This document shows positions 13,901 to 21,990 of a DNA stretch of 64,000 nucleotides, one piece after another. The DNA comes from Candidula unifasciata (taxonomy: Eukaryota > Mollusca > Gastropoda > Stylommatophora > Geomitridae). The notes under the pieces are model-generated. The model worked only from the letters and a program-made list of their open reading frames with translations. It was not told the origin of the DNA and did no database searches. Location of the stretch: positions 316,001 to 380,000 of the forward strand of contig CAJHNH020004569.1 of NCBI GenBank assembly GCA_905116865.2, written 5' to 3'. How positions within the stretch are numbered: position 1 is the stretch's first letter; every line of letters begins with the position of its first letter. The position numbers and the translations under genes are program-made.

Positions 13901-16900
13901 CTGTTGATTGTGCTTAAACTGTAGGAATGCTTCATTATTCTCGCATTCTTTATTTTATGATACGTTTGGTATTCGACGATCTTGATATTGTATAGATGCT
14001 CTTGAAGTGTTGCTTAGAATTTGATGATTTTGAAATGTTTCAATGGTCGATTTTGAGGTATCTGGAGAAAAATCAATTTCGTGTTCCTTGATGGTGATTT
14101 TCAAATTTGAATAATTCAGTGGTTGATATGTTTCTGTTCATTCACTGTACAGTACAGGTTGGTGATTTCTGATTTTGGTTGGTCAAACTCTGATGGCTGA
14201 TCAAACTGTGATGGCTGGTCAAACTATTTGGCTGGTCAAACTGAGATGGCTGGTCAAACTGTTTTGACTGGTCAAACTGTGATGACTGGTCAAACTGATG
14301 GCATGTCAAACTGTGATGGCATGTCAAACTGTGATGGCTGGTCAAACTGTGATGGCTGGTCAAACTGTGATGGCTGGTCAAACTGTGATGACTGGTCAAA
14401 CTGTGATGACTGGTCAAACTGTGATGGCATGTCAAACTGTGATGGCTGGTCAAACTGTGATGGCATGTCAAACTGTGATGGCTGGTCAAACTGTGATGGC
14501 TGGTCAAACTGTGATGGCATGTCAAACTGTGATGACATGTCAAACTGTGATGACATGTCAAACTGTGATGGCATGTCAAACTGTGATGGCTGTTATTTTT
14601 GTTGATAGAGATGACTTTGTTCCCAGACTCGTATGTCTTCATCAGAACAGTCTCTAATGTTGAAGTCTTTGTATCCCAGAATCACATCTGTTCCGATGTT
14701 GCTCAATACCAGTACTTTCAATGGTCTTGATATATAGGGCGACTTCAAATAAATATAAGCTGTCCGAAATCGCATCAACAAACCTTCTCTGTCTAAACAG
14801 TAAACTATTTCTCCGCTATAATCTGATTTTTCTAAAAATTTGTCACGTACCAAAGAGATATTTGATTTTCTATTTACTTGCATTTGTGCTGGTTTCTTGT
14901 TTATCAAACATTTAGTTGACTTTTCCCAATATTTCTGACTTTCTGCTCTGTGAAATTGATCATAATCTATATATTTATTGTCCTCTAAGAATGAAAATTC
15001 TTTATTCATGGCTTGTTTATCTATTAGTATTTCACAGTCTGGTTTTTTCACACATTGAGTTGCTTTTGTCTCGACTGATGTCATTGTTGGAATAGTGATA
15101 TCCTTTGCTTGATTAATTTTCATTGTTTCTGAGTTTGACTTTTTCTCTGTTTTAGTGGCTCCTGTCTTTTTCGTTTCAACTTTCTCGCTTGTGTTACTAC
15201 TCTTGCTGGGTTCTAACTCTGCAATTACGATTTCGTTCTTTATCTTTTTAGTTCCTGGGCATTTCATTTGGACTGTTCCTCTCAACATTATATGTGGCTC
15301 TGATGTTTTTCCCTGTTTCTTCAACCAGTCGCATGCTACACAATCTAGAGTAGGAATACCTTCTGAATCCATTGTAACTGAATTAGTTTTTGCAAACAAG
15401 GATCTTTTCTTGTCTTTTAACATCTGTTTCCCAACACAGTGTTTTACAATATGTCCGAATGCTTTACAGAAGTGGCACTTTTTAAGATTATTCTTTTGTT
15501 TATTTTGCCACTTTTTATTTACCAGGTCTTCAATATAACTTGAATATTTAGGATCTCTGTCGCAGATAGTTGAAGAACTGTGCTGGTACTTGCAAAAAAT
15601 GCACATCTTGATCTTCTGGTTACTTATCGATGTATCTTTCATTGTTGTCGCTGAAGATACTTGCGACATAGTGTTCTTACTTTTTATCAACCGTTTAGAT
15701 GCCATTCTGATAAACGCACATTGATGAAAAAAATGTCACTGTGGTTATAAAGCTTAACGTAACTTTTGTTCCCAAACGTAGTTCATAGTTTGCTGGTTTC
15801 CGCGAAACAATAATCGTCACAAATCTGATTTAATTCACAAACTTGATTTATAATATTTACGATATGTACCTTTGGTAAACATGAAACTTCCTGAATCCGC
15901 AAAACTTGGTGATACGGTGTGTGGCAGGGCGTAGATGACACACCGGTTTTCATTGGTCGGAAGCGGACCTGTCGGCGCTTGCTGTGTTAATTATAGGCTC
16001 TGCTCGGGTGAAGTACACTGTTTTCCGCATGTTTATCTTACCTTGGAAGAAACAAAAATGTTTTCCTATGCTTATGGTCCGCGTGGTTTCTAATTTCCTT
16101 CGGACAAGCACCCCACTTGTAATAATTTGTGGTCTACTTGTAATAATTTGAAGCTTCACTTGGAATAAATCTGGTTCAACTTAGAATGAATCGTGGTTTA
16201 CTTGGGCTGAACCTTGACGTAGACTTGACATGAACCTTGGTTTACACCGACTTTAACATCTAGGGTTGACAACTCAAACGCTGCTCGTCTTCTTGGTACA
16301 TTCTGTCAGTTTATTCTCGTCCATTTATTTCACATGTTCAACACATTATTCACATTTATTTCACTCGCGACATTTTCGAACATTAAACATTTGCGCAACA
16401 TAAAGACGACATCTTCAAATACTACAACCGTCTTCTCTGACTTCTGATGATCGACTGACCACGAGACTAGCTCGGGCTTTCCCTCGCTTCCTCGACTAGG
16501 CACAAGTATCTCGTGCTGTCCCTTGTTGCACGGACTTTCTGCTTGCCACTATGTAATCGTGAAGACCATGCACAGCACCTCATCACACTGTGTATTGCAG
16601 TTTGTCAGCATCTACCCCGGAACTAGGGATGGTGGATGTAAAGACACCTTATATGATATTTAGATTAGTTGAGGTGAACATCAAGTTAGCATAATTTGTG
16701 TGTAAGAGGTGAGGCTAAGGAAAGCCATAGACCAGGAAAGACAGTCACAAGGTTAATGTGACAGTGGTGAAACCTGAGAATGAGTGAGAGATGCTCAAGT
16801 TATGCATGTATATTTAACAGATGATTAGACGCGTGAAAGAATCAAGGATCATTCTTTGTTTCACGCTGGGATGAGTCAAGTGGACCAGTGAATGTGAGTT

Positions 16901-19900
16901 AACCTGAGAGTTGAATCAACTAAAGCAGCCTACAGTGGCTGAGAATATCTGGCCATACCGTCAACATTGATGCGAGACTGGCGACGGCTAACCATGACTT
17001 CTGAATGTATCAACACGAACTGAGCTTACTAGTGATTGTCTATGATGTGTGCTTGAATGTAGGGCATTCTGTCATGTGAATAATCACTAGTGCTGTATGA
17101 TAGCTGAGCTGAAGGCTCTCTCTGTTGCCACCTAGACAATGAATAGTGACAGAGAAGCAGATACCGCAGCTTGGAACAGCAATTAAACATGCTTTATGAT
17201 CAGCCCATTTAACATAAAGTTCTGGGAGTTTTTCTAGTTGTTGCTGTGTACTAGGACAGCTGTAGTCCCAGCCTTCTGCAGTGCTACTTCATCATCCATA
17301 AGAAGTACTTTGCAGTATAGTAGTCCAGTAGCCAGCACACCACTTACCCACTGGCTGGTATTTAGGTTTGAATCTCTAAATACATGTGTGCAAAAATTAG
17401 AGGTATCTGCTACGAAATGCAAATACTGTAATTTTTTAAGCTTCCCCTATGGTGGGCAATGAACCACTACCCTAATAAGAACACCCCCACCCCTCCTTAC
17501 CGTTCCTCCAACAAGCTTATTGTGAAAGCTGAGTAATTAGGATGCTGAAATGCTGAAATCAATTGTATTGCACTGAAAGGTAGAGATATCACAGCCTAGC
17601 TGTCAACTACAAGACAATGTGCCAGCCACCTTTTTAAGAGCAAATGCAGAAGAATAACAAGCAGATGAAGATTTATGAAAGCATCACACCTGTGATTTGT
17701 TTAAGAGTAGAACAAGGAGTGAGCTTTTCTCTGTGAGGGCAAAAATACAAATCCAATACTAAGTGCCGATTTGTCTATAAAATGAAGGTCTAGCCCTGTA
17801 TGCCTAACGGTGTGTTATATGGTTCTTTACTTCAAACAAAAATTGAGATTTCATGAATGAGATGTGTTAGCTCTTTATTTGCTGTTTGACGTCATGTCAG
17901 TCTTAGAATTTAAGTGAACTAATGAGAAAGAGTTTGTAGGCCTCAGAGATGTGGTTTCTGTGATGAAAGTTACAAATACATTTGACTGGCAGAGTAACTG
18001 ACAGTGATTTCCTGGGAAAAGCTGATCATGTTAAAACATTATATGCAGCTGTCAGAAAGAGATATATGGTGTTCTTAGGTCATGTCTGAAGAGGGAGGGT
18101 ATGGAGAGCCCACTGTTGACTAGACAGATCTGTTGTCAAAGAGGCATGACAGGCAGAAAAATATGCTGCTTGGTCCTTCCCCTGTGGGTTCTAGAGTTCC
18201 ACATAAAAGGGAGTGGGGGTGGGGGGGGGGGATAGACACACTGCCCCCTGCGAAGCATATCATAAAAGTCGACTAATCAGTAGTGTTACCTTTGAAGTCA
18301 GATGTAGCTGCCTGCAAAGCGGGGAACCAACAGTCTTCATACAAATAAGCCAGATCTGTAAAATGGGATGTGTACATTAAACTGAAGTTCTGGAACAAGA
18401 TTAAAGTCCAGTAGTGGACGATCAACCAGAACTTTTCTACAGGAGTTCACAGCCGGTGAGTGCTAAGAAATAAACCAGAATACCAAGAGGTAAGATCTAT
18501 GGAGTCATCTTTGGGTTATGGGCATCATTTGGAAGGGTGGGGGGGGAATAGACTTACTGCTTCCCTAACAAGCATGTCGTAAAAGGTGACAAATTGGGAT
18601 TTTAATGAAATTGAATATGTTGGGCAGGAGGCCAAGATATTGCAGCCTAGCTGTAAACCACAAAACAACATGCCAATTGCTGTTTTAAGGGCGAACACAG
18701 AAGATAAAGAAAAAGTTATGTGGCGAGGTATAAACACCTATGCTATCTAACAAAGGTACATGATGATGATGATGTAGTGTAGGGACAGGTACTAGTAGAC
18801 AAGTGGTAGTAAGGTGGATCAGAGGAGTAGGAATTTTCTCAGAGCTGTTAACATTTCTGAATGTTGTCTGGTCACTCTCCAGATCACCCCAAGATTAAAC
18901 CAAAGTCTTTTATCAATGAAGACATCTACAATGGATTCTACAAAGATTACATCTTCCTCAGTGCCATCAAGTTTATTAACCAGGTGAGGGCTGTAGGATT
19001 GTTTTTTTTACATGTTACTGTCAGTGGTTTTCAGATGAGAAAGCCACAGGTCTCTATAAGGTTTGTGGTGTGCTGTGTGTCTTCCACTGTTTCATATGGC
19101 TTGGTTTCTACTGCATGTAGAGAGCTGTCTGTAGAACATGTTCAGTGTTCTCTGGTGCAAAGTTCTGAATCCCCAGTGTTGAATTTCTTGTGCATATGGC
19201 TGCATAGCCTGTTGTGTCCAGTACGCAATCTAAACATAACTGTTTCTTTCACGTGAGGCGGTTGTCTTTAGTGCCTATATTTACAACTTTTAGGGCGATG
19301 AAGGATAGAGGGGACATGAGCCTAACGATTTAATGCTGCATGGCTAGTGCAATCGCCATGGACTGTGTAGGTTCAGATTTGTATTTTTGCCCTGACAGAT
19401 AAAACCTTCTTTCCTTACCAAGGATCGAATCTAGGTTTCCCAGTTGGCCAGCCGCTGCTGCTCCTAAAATTGTCCACAAGGTGAAATATAGCCATTCTTG
19501 TCAATTCTCATTAGACGCCGTTTACTGTATCCATTCAGAGGAAGACAAAGCTGCATGTGGAGGCTGGTCAAGTGGTTAGAGCTCTGGGTTCTTCTGAGGT
19601 TGTTGGAGGGATCAAAGATACAAATCCTGCAGTTCCTGTGACTGCTAGCCATGTGGCATTCAATCCTCAGGCTCAGGACCTCCGTGTTTCTTAAAAGTAC
19701 AGGCAGTAAAGATAGTTTGTTTGGACAGCACGAAGCATTAGAGTGGAAGAAACCTGTATGAGTGTGAAGGGACTGGTTGCAGCTAACCTTTAGTTCATAG
19801 GTGGCGCTTGACAGTGATTTGTTTTGTGATATGGCCATATTGTAGTATCTATTAAGTTCAGTTAAAATTATGAGCAGACAAAATCAAAAATAACAATCTA

Positions 19901-21574
19901 TTTCTGACAGGTGAAGACGGGGCCGTTTGCAGAACACTCCAACCAGTTGTGGGGGATCAGTGCTGTGCCTAACTGGGCCAAGGTTAATGCGGGTCTTTTG
20001 AAGATGTACAGGGCAGAGGTTGGTGATGTTTCCAACATGTTTTTGTCATTGTTACTGCTACTAAAGTGTTTGTGTGTCCATTTCACATGCAGTTACACAT
20101 CTGTGTCTATTTCCCTCTCAGTTACACATTTATGTCTGCTTCACAATCAGTTACACGTTTGTTGTCCATCTCACACTCAATTACACATCTTTTTGTCCAT
20201 GGCACACTCAGTTACACATTTTTTGTCCATCTCACAATCAGTTACACATCTTTGTGTGTGTCCACTTCACAATCACCTACACATGTTTTTTGTCCATTTC
20301 ACAATCAGTTACAGATTTGTTTTGAGTGTCCATTTTATAGTCGGTAGACTCCTACTAAAGGCTTAGTTGTCATGGCAGTTTTGAGATGTCTTCAAACACA
20401 TTCTGTGACGCATTAAATGGCTACAGCTTTGCTGTTTCAGTTATTATCAATTTGTGCATTCATATTAATTATGTTATTGAGATCAGAATCTAAGTATGTG
20501 TGGTGTCTTGCACCGTTTCCAATTTATGGTTACCAGTTTTAATATCTAATGTGGCCTTCTTGTTGGACAGAACAGGAGCAGAGGGCATGGTGCAAGAGGA
20601 CCCTGAGCTGGCCTGCATGTAGATGGACAAAGCACATAAGAAAGATTGTGGGCAGGAAATTGCAGGAGAGCTGGCCAGAGACCTGTTTTATTTCAGTCAG
20701 GCTGTGATGACCACAGTGTTCTGCAAAATACCTTCTACATGATAAGGATGGTGTAGTCTTCCTGCTCTGGCTCACACACACCTTGTCCTCTTCATAGTTT
20801 TTTGCATTCTTCAGTCTTTGCCTATTGTGGAGAGCCAGTTTAAAGAATATGAAAGTTCTCTTGTTTTGGGTGAACTTGCAATATAGTTACCTGTCCGATT
20901 GTTGTCTTAGAAGCTTGCATGATTCATCACTTTCTGTGTGTTCACTGGCTGTAAACTCCGGCCGAAAGTTCTAGGTGTTTGTCCTCTGTACTTTAGTCTT
21001 GTTACAGAACCTAAGAAAGATGGGTCTGTTCTTTCCCCCCCACAATGGGGCCCCGGAATCCACACAGTAAGTGAAAAATGAGGCAGTTTCCCATGCTCCC
21101 TTGGAAACATTTGACAGCTAGAAATCCCCATGTGGGATCTTGGGCCCCGTTTTGGGAGCAAAAAAATAGACCAACTGCCCCCAGCAAGCAGAAACAGTGA
21201 CTAAATATATTTTTGCTGAAAATCTTGGGCTGAAAGGTGCAGATATCACGGCCTAGAGTTAAACAACAACCTCACTGTTAAGGACGAATGCAGAAGAAGA
21301 AGAAGAAGAAGAAGAAGAAGATTGTGGATGGAAGAAATTAAGTAAATAGAAATAGATAAATTTTCTGACTGATATGATACCCGTATTGCAGGTCCTGGCC
21401 AAGTTTCCCATAATCCAACACTTCATGTTTGGCAGCCTGCTGACACTGGATCCATCTCCGAACCCGCCCCCACCAGTGGCTAGTGCTGTCCCTAACATGG
21501 CAGTCTCAGCCGGCAGATCTGACCTGGCCACAGCAACAATGATGCCTCCACCTTCACGGCCACCAGTGTCCTGA
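1959..21574 (+). CDS. PTPA: Serine/threonine-protein phosphatase 2A activator (PTPA), ten exons, complete
   Basis: PTPA is a cytosolic and nuclear activator and chaperone of PP2A with peptidyl-prolyl isomerase activity. Spliced coding segments are 1959..1989, 2651..2760, 4913..4999, 6781..6906, 7431..7548, 10004..10103, 11230..11354, 18883..18983, 19911..20018 and 21392..21574. They join in frame to 1089 nt, 362 residues plus stop, close to the human length. Family signatures are [70 protein letters not shown] and [13 protein letters not shown]. All introns are GT-AG; exons 7 and 9 have weak donors (GTTAGT, GTTGGT). The N-terminus before the conserved fold is short. The C-terminus after FGSLL is a roughly 50-residue proline/serine-rich tail absent from the human protein as I know it. 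Assignment rests on family knowledge, phase on the sequence. Confidence 0.96.
2245..2465 (-). mobile_element. tRNA-derived SINE (family A) in PTPA intron 1
   Basis: Head on - at 2465..2400 with TGTGGCTTAGGCAC (A box) and CCGGTTCGATCCCAGC (B box). The body ends in AAGGATACACAATA. Best complete example of family A in the window. Confidence 0.75.
2651..2760 (+). CDS. PTPA: PTPA exon 2
   Basis: Acceptor TCTGTTACAG, donor CAG|GTAATG. Encodes residues 11-47, ending [11 protein letters not shown], which aligns with the conserved FVVPKK...KWKRSQ start of the PTPA fold. Confidence 0.95.
2865..3035 (+). mobile_element. LINE 3' end relic in PTPA intron 2
   Basis: Decayed copy of the 1069..1335 element. 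The order of blocks is kept (GGTTCTGGAAGA, AACTGGTACTGTTAGCAT, CAACTCTTCG, GTGATGTCAATTCGTGA), but the frame is broken by stops and a deletion. Confidence 0.6.
3036..4270. other. PTPA intron 2, no gene recognised
   Basis: No conserved frame or repeat family member was recognised with confidence. The 85-codon - strand frame at 3526..3783 has no recognisable motif. Confidence 0.4.
4285..4640 (+). mobile_element. SINE-like dispersed repeat (family B)
   Basis: Member of a repeat of about 300 bp. Typical blocks are a 'gggttctagacccca' head, 'agacccactgccc', 'taattagggat.tttccttctaa', 'gagaggcaagtagccaacca', 'caagttctggcac' and 'agtggacagacaaccagaac'. Other copies lie at 10905..11195, 18180..18480 and 23610..23850 (+) and 20925..21180, 26270..26350, 26870..27060, 32790..32905 and 61300..61480 (-). 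The 3' ends often run into (AAG)n. Confidence 0.6.
4913..4999 (+). CDS. PTPA: PTPA exon 3
   Basis: Acceptor GATTTTGCAG, donor TCG|GTACGT, 29 codons in phase 0. [20 protein letters not shown] matches the family's YADYMGFILTLNEGVKGKK. Confidence 0.96.
5520..5700 (+). mobile_element. RTE/CR1-like LINE 3' end relic
   Basis: Nearly the same as 21812..21980. The translated copy at 21.8 kb gives [19 protein letters not shown], the basic GRPxxRW tail common at the C-terminus of RTE/CR1-like polyproteins. It ends in ATGATGATGATAA, the short ATG/GAT tail typical of such elements. Confidence 0.6.
5701..6780. other. PTPA intron 3, no gene recognised
   Basis: AT-rich intronic sequence; short open frames on both strands show no recognisable family. 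Confidence 0.45.
6781..6906 (+). CDS. PTPA: PTPA exon 4
   Basis: Acceptor CTTGTCAACAG, donor GAG|GTAACT, 42 codons. Contains [20 protein letters not shown] followed by FGNKAFRTW, the most conserved block of the family. Confidence 0.97.
7431..7548 (+). CDS. PTPA: PTPA exon 5
   Basis: Acceptor TTTTGCTAG, donor ACTG|GTAGGT. Encodes [14 protein letters not shown] through [12 protein letters not shown], matching the family's [19 protein letters not shown]. Ends with one base of a split Gly codon. Confidence 0.96.
7549..8639. other. PTPA intron 5, AT-rich, no gene recognised
   Basis: No repeat family or coding frame was recognised; a T-rich pyrimidine segment occupies about 7720..7880. Confidence 0.4.
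8640..9045 (-). mobile_element. LINE 3' end relic (RNase H tail family)
   Basis: The - strand reads [20 protein letters not shown], then [20 protein letters not shown]. This is the leucine-rich plus CxxC...HxxxxC tail found after RNase H in Jockey/I-type LINEs. Stops and frameshifts follow. It sits antisense in PTPA intron 5. Confidence 0.72.
9110..9370 (+). mobile_element. tRNA-derived SINE (family D)
   Basis: The head has a tRNA-like internal promoter: an A-box-like GGTGGAGTAGCAG, then a B-box-like GGTTTAAATCC. The body (CGGGAAGGAAAGGTGGCTGGC, GTCTGTAAAATATGAGTCTA) is partly shared with 17730..17820. It runs straight into the CTGA/CTGG array. Confidence 0.5.
9394..9600 (+). repeat. (CTGA/CTGG)n tetranucleotide array
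   Basis: About 200 bp of ctgactgactggctg units with a few interruptions, in PTPA intron 5 at the 3' end of a SINE. Confidence 0.9.
10004..10103 (+). CDS. PTPA: PTPA exon 6
   Basis: Acceptor TTCATCTTGCAG, donor GAGAG|GTAAGT. Encodes [20 protein letters not shown] then [13 protein letters not shown], matching [19 protein letters not shown] of human PTPA. Confidence 0.97.
10370..10867 (-). mobile_element. LINE C-terminus relic
   Basis: Two consecutive - strand frames are remnants of one element: an RNase H end with [15 protein letters not shown], then [20 protein letters not shown], the cysteine-rich tail. A frame break separates them near 10681. A distinct but related family to the right-edge LINE. 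Confidence 0.65.
10905..11195 (+). mobile_element. SINE-like dispersed repeat (family B)
   Basis: Starts with a poly-C tract and carries the family blocks 'actaattatgggtgtttccttctaa', 'ctacctgagaggaaagg', 'ctcaagttctggaac' and 'aacaaccagag', ending in AAGAAGAAG. Its end is about 35 bp before PTPA exon 7. Confidence 0.6.
11230..11354 (+). CDS. PTPA: PTPA exon 7
   Basis: Acceptor AACTCTGCAG; donor ATGG|GTTAGT is weak but is the only one that joins exon 8 in phase (G|AT, Asp). Encodes [20 protein letters not shown], then [20 protein letters not shown], the family core. The LTR element's target duplication begins 17 nt into the intron. Confidence 0.95.
11371..11375. repeat. Target site duplication, 5' side
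   Basis: CTGTG, repeated as CTGTG at 16588..16592 directly after the second LTR. Confidence 0.88.
11376..11845 (-). repeat. 3' LTR (element orientation)
   Basis: 470 bp, TG...CA ends, nearly identical to 16118..16587. On the - strand it contains AATAAA-type signals within GAAATAAATG and GAATAAACTG, which could provide polyadenylation. Confidence 0.93.
11846..11860 (-). promoter_or_regulatory. Polypurine tract of the LTR element
   Basis: Reads AAAAAGGGGGGAGTA on the - strand, immediately before the downstream LTR. This is the plus-strand primer position in LTR retrotransposons and sets the element's orientation. Confidence 0.8.
12100..12960. repeat. Imperfect tandem repeats inside the LTR element
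   Basis: Units of about 115-120 bp are clearest at 12357..12474 and 12475..12590: 'cagctttgagatattta', 'agaaaattgga', 'cacctttnacagggtgttaaacccc', 'aaggactcttagccgatatgatag'. Weaker copies lie around 12620..12960. Non-coding, between the coding part and the polypurine tract. Confidence 0.7.
12961..14141. other. LTR element interior, non-coding
   Basis: AT-rich, with a 48-bp tandem duplication at about 13276..13372 ('attacatgaatactaaactattcc'). No pol frame on either strand. This is where pol would be expected if the element were autonomous. Confidence 0.6.
14170..14592 (-). repeat. 18-bp minisatellite following the Gag-like ORF
   Basis: About 23 units of TCAAACTGTGATGGCTGG-like sequence (+ strand), with GGCTGG/GGCATG/GACTGG/GACATG variants. 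As 18 is divisible by three, several frames stay open. In the frame of the upstream Gag-like ORF the units read [12 protein letters not shown] or SQFDQS, entered just after the ORF's stop. Confidence 0.9.
14593..15705 (-). CDS. Gag zinc-knuckle / retropepsin-like protein of the LTR element
   Basis: 370 residues, ATG at 15705. Near residue 35 is [14 protein letters not shown] (CX2CX3HX5C) and near residue 77 [14 protein letters not shown] (CX2CX4HX4C), two zinc knuckles as in nucleocapsid parts of retrotransposon Gag. The C-terminal third, from [12 protein letters not shown] to [11 protein letters not shown], has the layout of a retropepsin: first strand, flap region, closing ILGxxxF. The catalytic Asp-Thr-Gly position reads Asn-Arg-Lys, so proteolysis is not expected. 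The middle is Lys/Glu/Thr-rich and probably disordered. No capsid fold was recognised. It is a single ORF ending in TAA followed at once by the 18-bp repeat. The zinc knuckles are certain; the protease assignment is inference from layout. Confidence 0.8.
   Translation of the reverse strand: MASKRLIKSKNTMSQVSSATTMKDTSISNQKIKMCIFCKYQHSSSTICDRDPKYSSYIEDLVNKKWQNKQKNNLKKCHFCKAFGHIVKHCVGKQMLKDKKRSLFAKTNSVTMDSEGIPTLDCVACDWLKKQGKTSEPHIMLRGTVQMKCPGTKKIKNEIVIAELEPSKSSNTSEKVETKKTGATKTEKKSNSETMKINQAKDITIPTMTSVETKATQCVKKPDCEILIDKQAMNKEFSFLEDNKYIDYDQFHRAESQKYWEKSTKCLINKKPAQMQVNRKSNISLVRDKFLEKSDYSGEIVYCLDREGLLMRFRTAYIYLKSPYISRPLKVLVLSNIGTDVILGYKDFNIRDCSDEDIRVWEQSHLYQQK
15706..16117 (-). other. 5' leader of the LTR element
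   Basis: Lies between the upstream LTR and the Gag-like ATG. A TGG triplet, the usual beginning of a tRNA primer-binding site, occurs two bases inside the LTR edge (AGTGGGGTGCTTGTCC on -). I cannot name the tRNA. Confidence 0.5.
16118..16587 (-). repeat. 5' LTR (element orientation)
   Basis: 470 bp, identical in length and almost in sequence to 11376..11845, and followed by the target duplication. Confidence 0.93.
16588..16592. repeat. Target site duplication, 3' side
   Basis: CTGTG, matching 11371..11375. Confidence 0.88.
16593..17230. other. PTPA intron 7 remainder, no gene recognised
   Basis: No coding frame or repeat family recognised. Confidence 0.4.
17300..17665 (+). mobile_element. 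SINE mosaic (tRNA-like head, family C tail)
   Basis: A B-box-like GGTTTGAATCTCT lies at about 17367. Downstream, 17550..17660 carries the family C block 'gatatcacagcctagctgt...ccagccacctttttaagagc' and ends CAGAAG, as at 18600..18715, 21200..21300 and 24930..25030. Confidence 0.45.
18180..18480 (+). mobile_element. SINE-like dispersed repeat (family B)
   Basis: Poly-G/purine head, then 'cactgccccctg', 'aaaagtcgactaatcag', 'ggggaaccaacagtc', 'ccagatctgtaaaatggga', 'gaagttctggaacaag' and 'accagaacttttc'. Confidence 0.6.
18525..18720 (+). mobile_element. SINE-like dispersed repeat (family C)
   Basis: G-rich head like family B, then 'gatattgcagcctagctgtaaaccac', 'aacatgccaattgc' and 'ttaagggcgaacacagaaga'. 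Families B and C seem to share the 5' region and differ in 3' region. Confidence 0.55.
18883..18983 (+). CDS. PTPA: PTPA exon 8
   Basis: Acceptor CACTCTCCAG, donor CAG|GTGAGG. Encodes (D)[18 protein letters not shown] then [15 protein letters not shown], matching the human HPYLEP...NHKDYMFLECILFI block. Confidence 0.96.
19911..20018 (+). CDS. PTPA: PTPA exon 9
   Basis: Acceptor TTTCTGACAG, 36 codons, donor GAG|GTTGGT (weak). Encodes [20 protein letters not shown] then [16 protein letters not shown], nearly identical to the family core. Confidence 0.97.
20060..20345 (+). repeat. About 30-bp minisatellite just after PTPA exon 9
   Basis: Imperfect units of 'tttgtccatctcacantcagttacacat', about nine copies, beginning about 40 bp after the exon 9 donor. 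Frames through it (e.g. 20066..20347) are repeat artefacts. Confidence 0.85.
20560..20760 (+). mobile_element. RTE/CR1-like LINE 3' end relic
   Basis: Same layout as 5520..5700: [24 protein letters not shown] basic tail, then GTGTTCTGCAAAATACC, then a short ATG-type tail. Confidence 0.5.
20925..21325. mobile_element. SINE mosaic (families B and C) with (AAG)n tail
   Basis: 20925..21075 is family B in - orientation (CACTGGCTGTAAACTCCGGCC, ACAATGGGGCCCC). 21170..21300 is family C in + orientation, ending in (GAA)n at 21293..21320, just before PTPA exon 10. Confidence 0.5.
21392..21574 (+). CDS. PTPA: PTPA exon 10 with stop
   Basis: Acceptor CCGTATTGCAG, ends TGA at 21572. Encodes [20 protein letters not shown] (family: LEKFPVIQHFKFGSLLPIHP), then a proline/serine/alanine-rich tail that replaces the short human C-terminus. 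Confidence 0.96.
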   Translation, partial: VLAKFPIIQHFMFGSLLTLDPSPNPPPPVASAVPNMAVSAGRSDLATATMMPPPSRPPVS

Positions 21575-21756
21575 TGTCGGATATGTGTCTAGAATATGTA
21601 CAGTTCTGTTGATACATTTTGATTTCTGTTTTACAGAACAAAGCAGACACATTGTTGTTTTTTTTTTTCTTTTAAATTGTCACTTGCTTCCATCATCATT
21701 ATCATTTTTTAAATATTGTTTTCAAATCTCTCCTCACCATTATCATTATCTGATGC

Positions 21757-21762
21757 AATAAA
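21757..21762 (+). terminator. Polyadenylation signal of PTPA
   Basis: AATAAA about 180 nt after the stop, giving a short 3' UTR. Confidence 0.6.
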
Positions 21763-21811
21763 TGCCGTCATGCAGTTCCAGAAAATTATTTGTTCCTGCT
21801 ATGTAGAGCAC

Positions 21812-21990
21812 CAGGAAGGAGGGGCAGGGGCCGACCAACACGAAGATGGGCACAGGATATAAGTGACTCCTTGAATATGAAAGTACATGAGGTGGGAGAG
21901 CTGGTGAGAGACCAGGTTTCTTTCAAGCAGACTGTGATGAGAGCGACGTTCTGCAAAGGACTTTCTATATGGTGATGATGTAGAGCCAGT
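21812..21990 (+). mobile_element. RTE/CR1-like LINE 3' end relic
   Basis: Encodes [20 protein letters not shown] then stops after ATFCKGLS; ends with TGATGATG. Near-duplicate of 5520..5700. Confidence 0.65.

Larger units (their letters stand above)
11376..16587 (-). mobile_element. Complete, non-autonomous LTR retrotransposon
   Basis: Two direct 470-bp repeats (11376..11845 and 16118..16587), each TG...CA bounded, flank a 4,272-bp interior, with CTGTG target duplications outside. I found one clear difference between the LTRs (a G/A in GACCACGAGRCTAGC), so insertion is recent. Orientation is -: the purine run AAAAAGGGGGGAGTA, read on the - strand, abuts the 11845 LTR as a polypurine tract should, and the Gag-like frame is on -. 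No reverse transcriptase, RNase H or integrase frame is present, so it must depend on a partner. The interior holds a Gag/protease-like ORF, an 18-bp minisatellite and a tail of imperfect repeats. Paired zinc knuckles and 5-bp duplications fit the BEL/Pao or Ty3 groups; I cannot decide. Confidence 0.93.

Noticed and set aside
14228..14657. Overlapping + strand frames (MAGQTVM..., SNCDGW...) over the 18-bp array
   Set aside because: Unit length is a multiple of three, so frames stay open by default. The true coding evidence in this element is on -.
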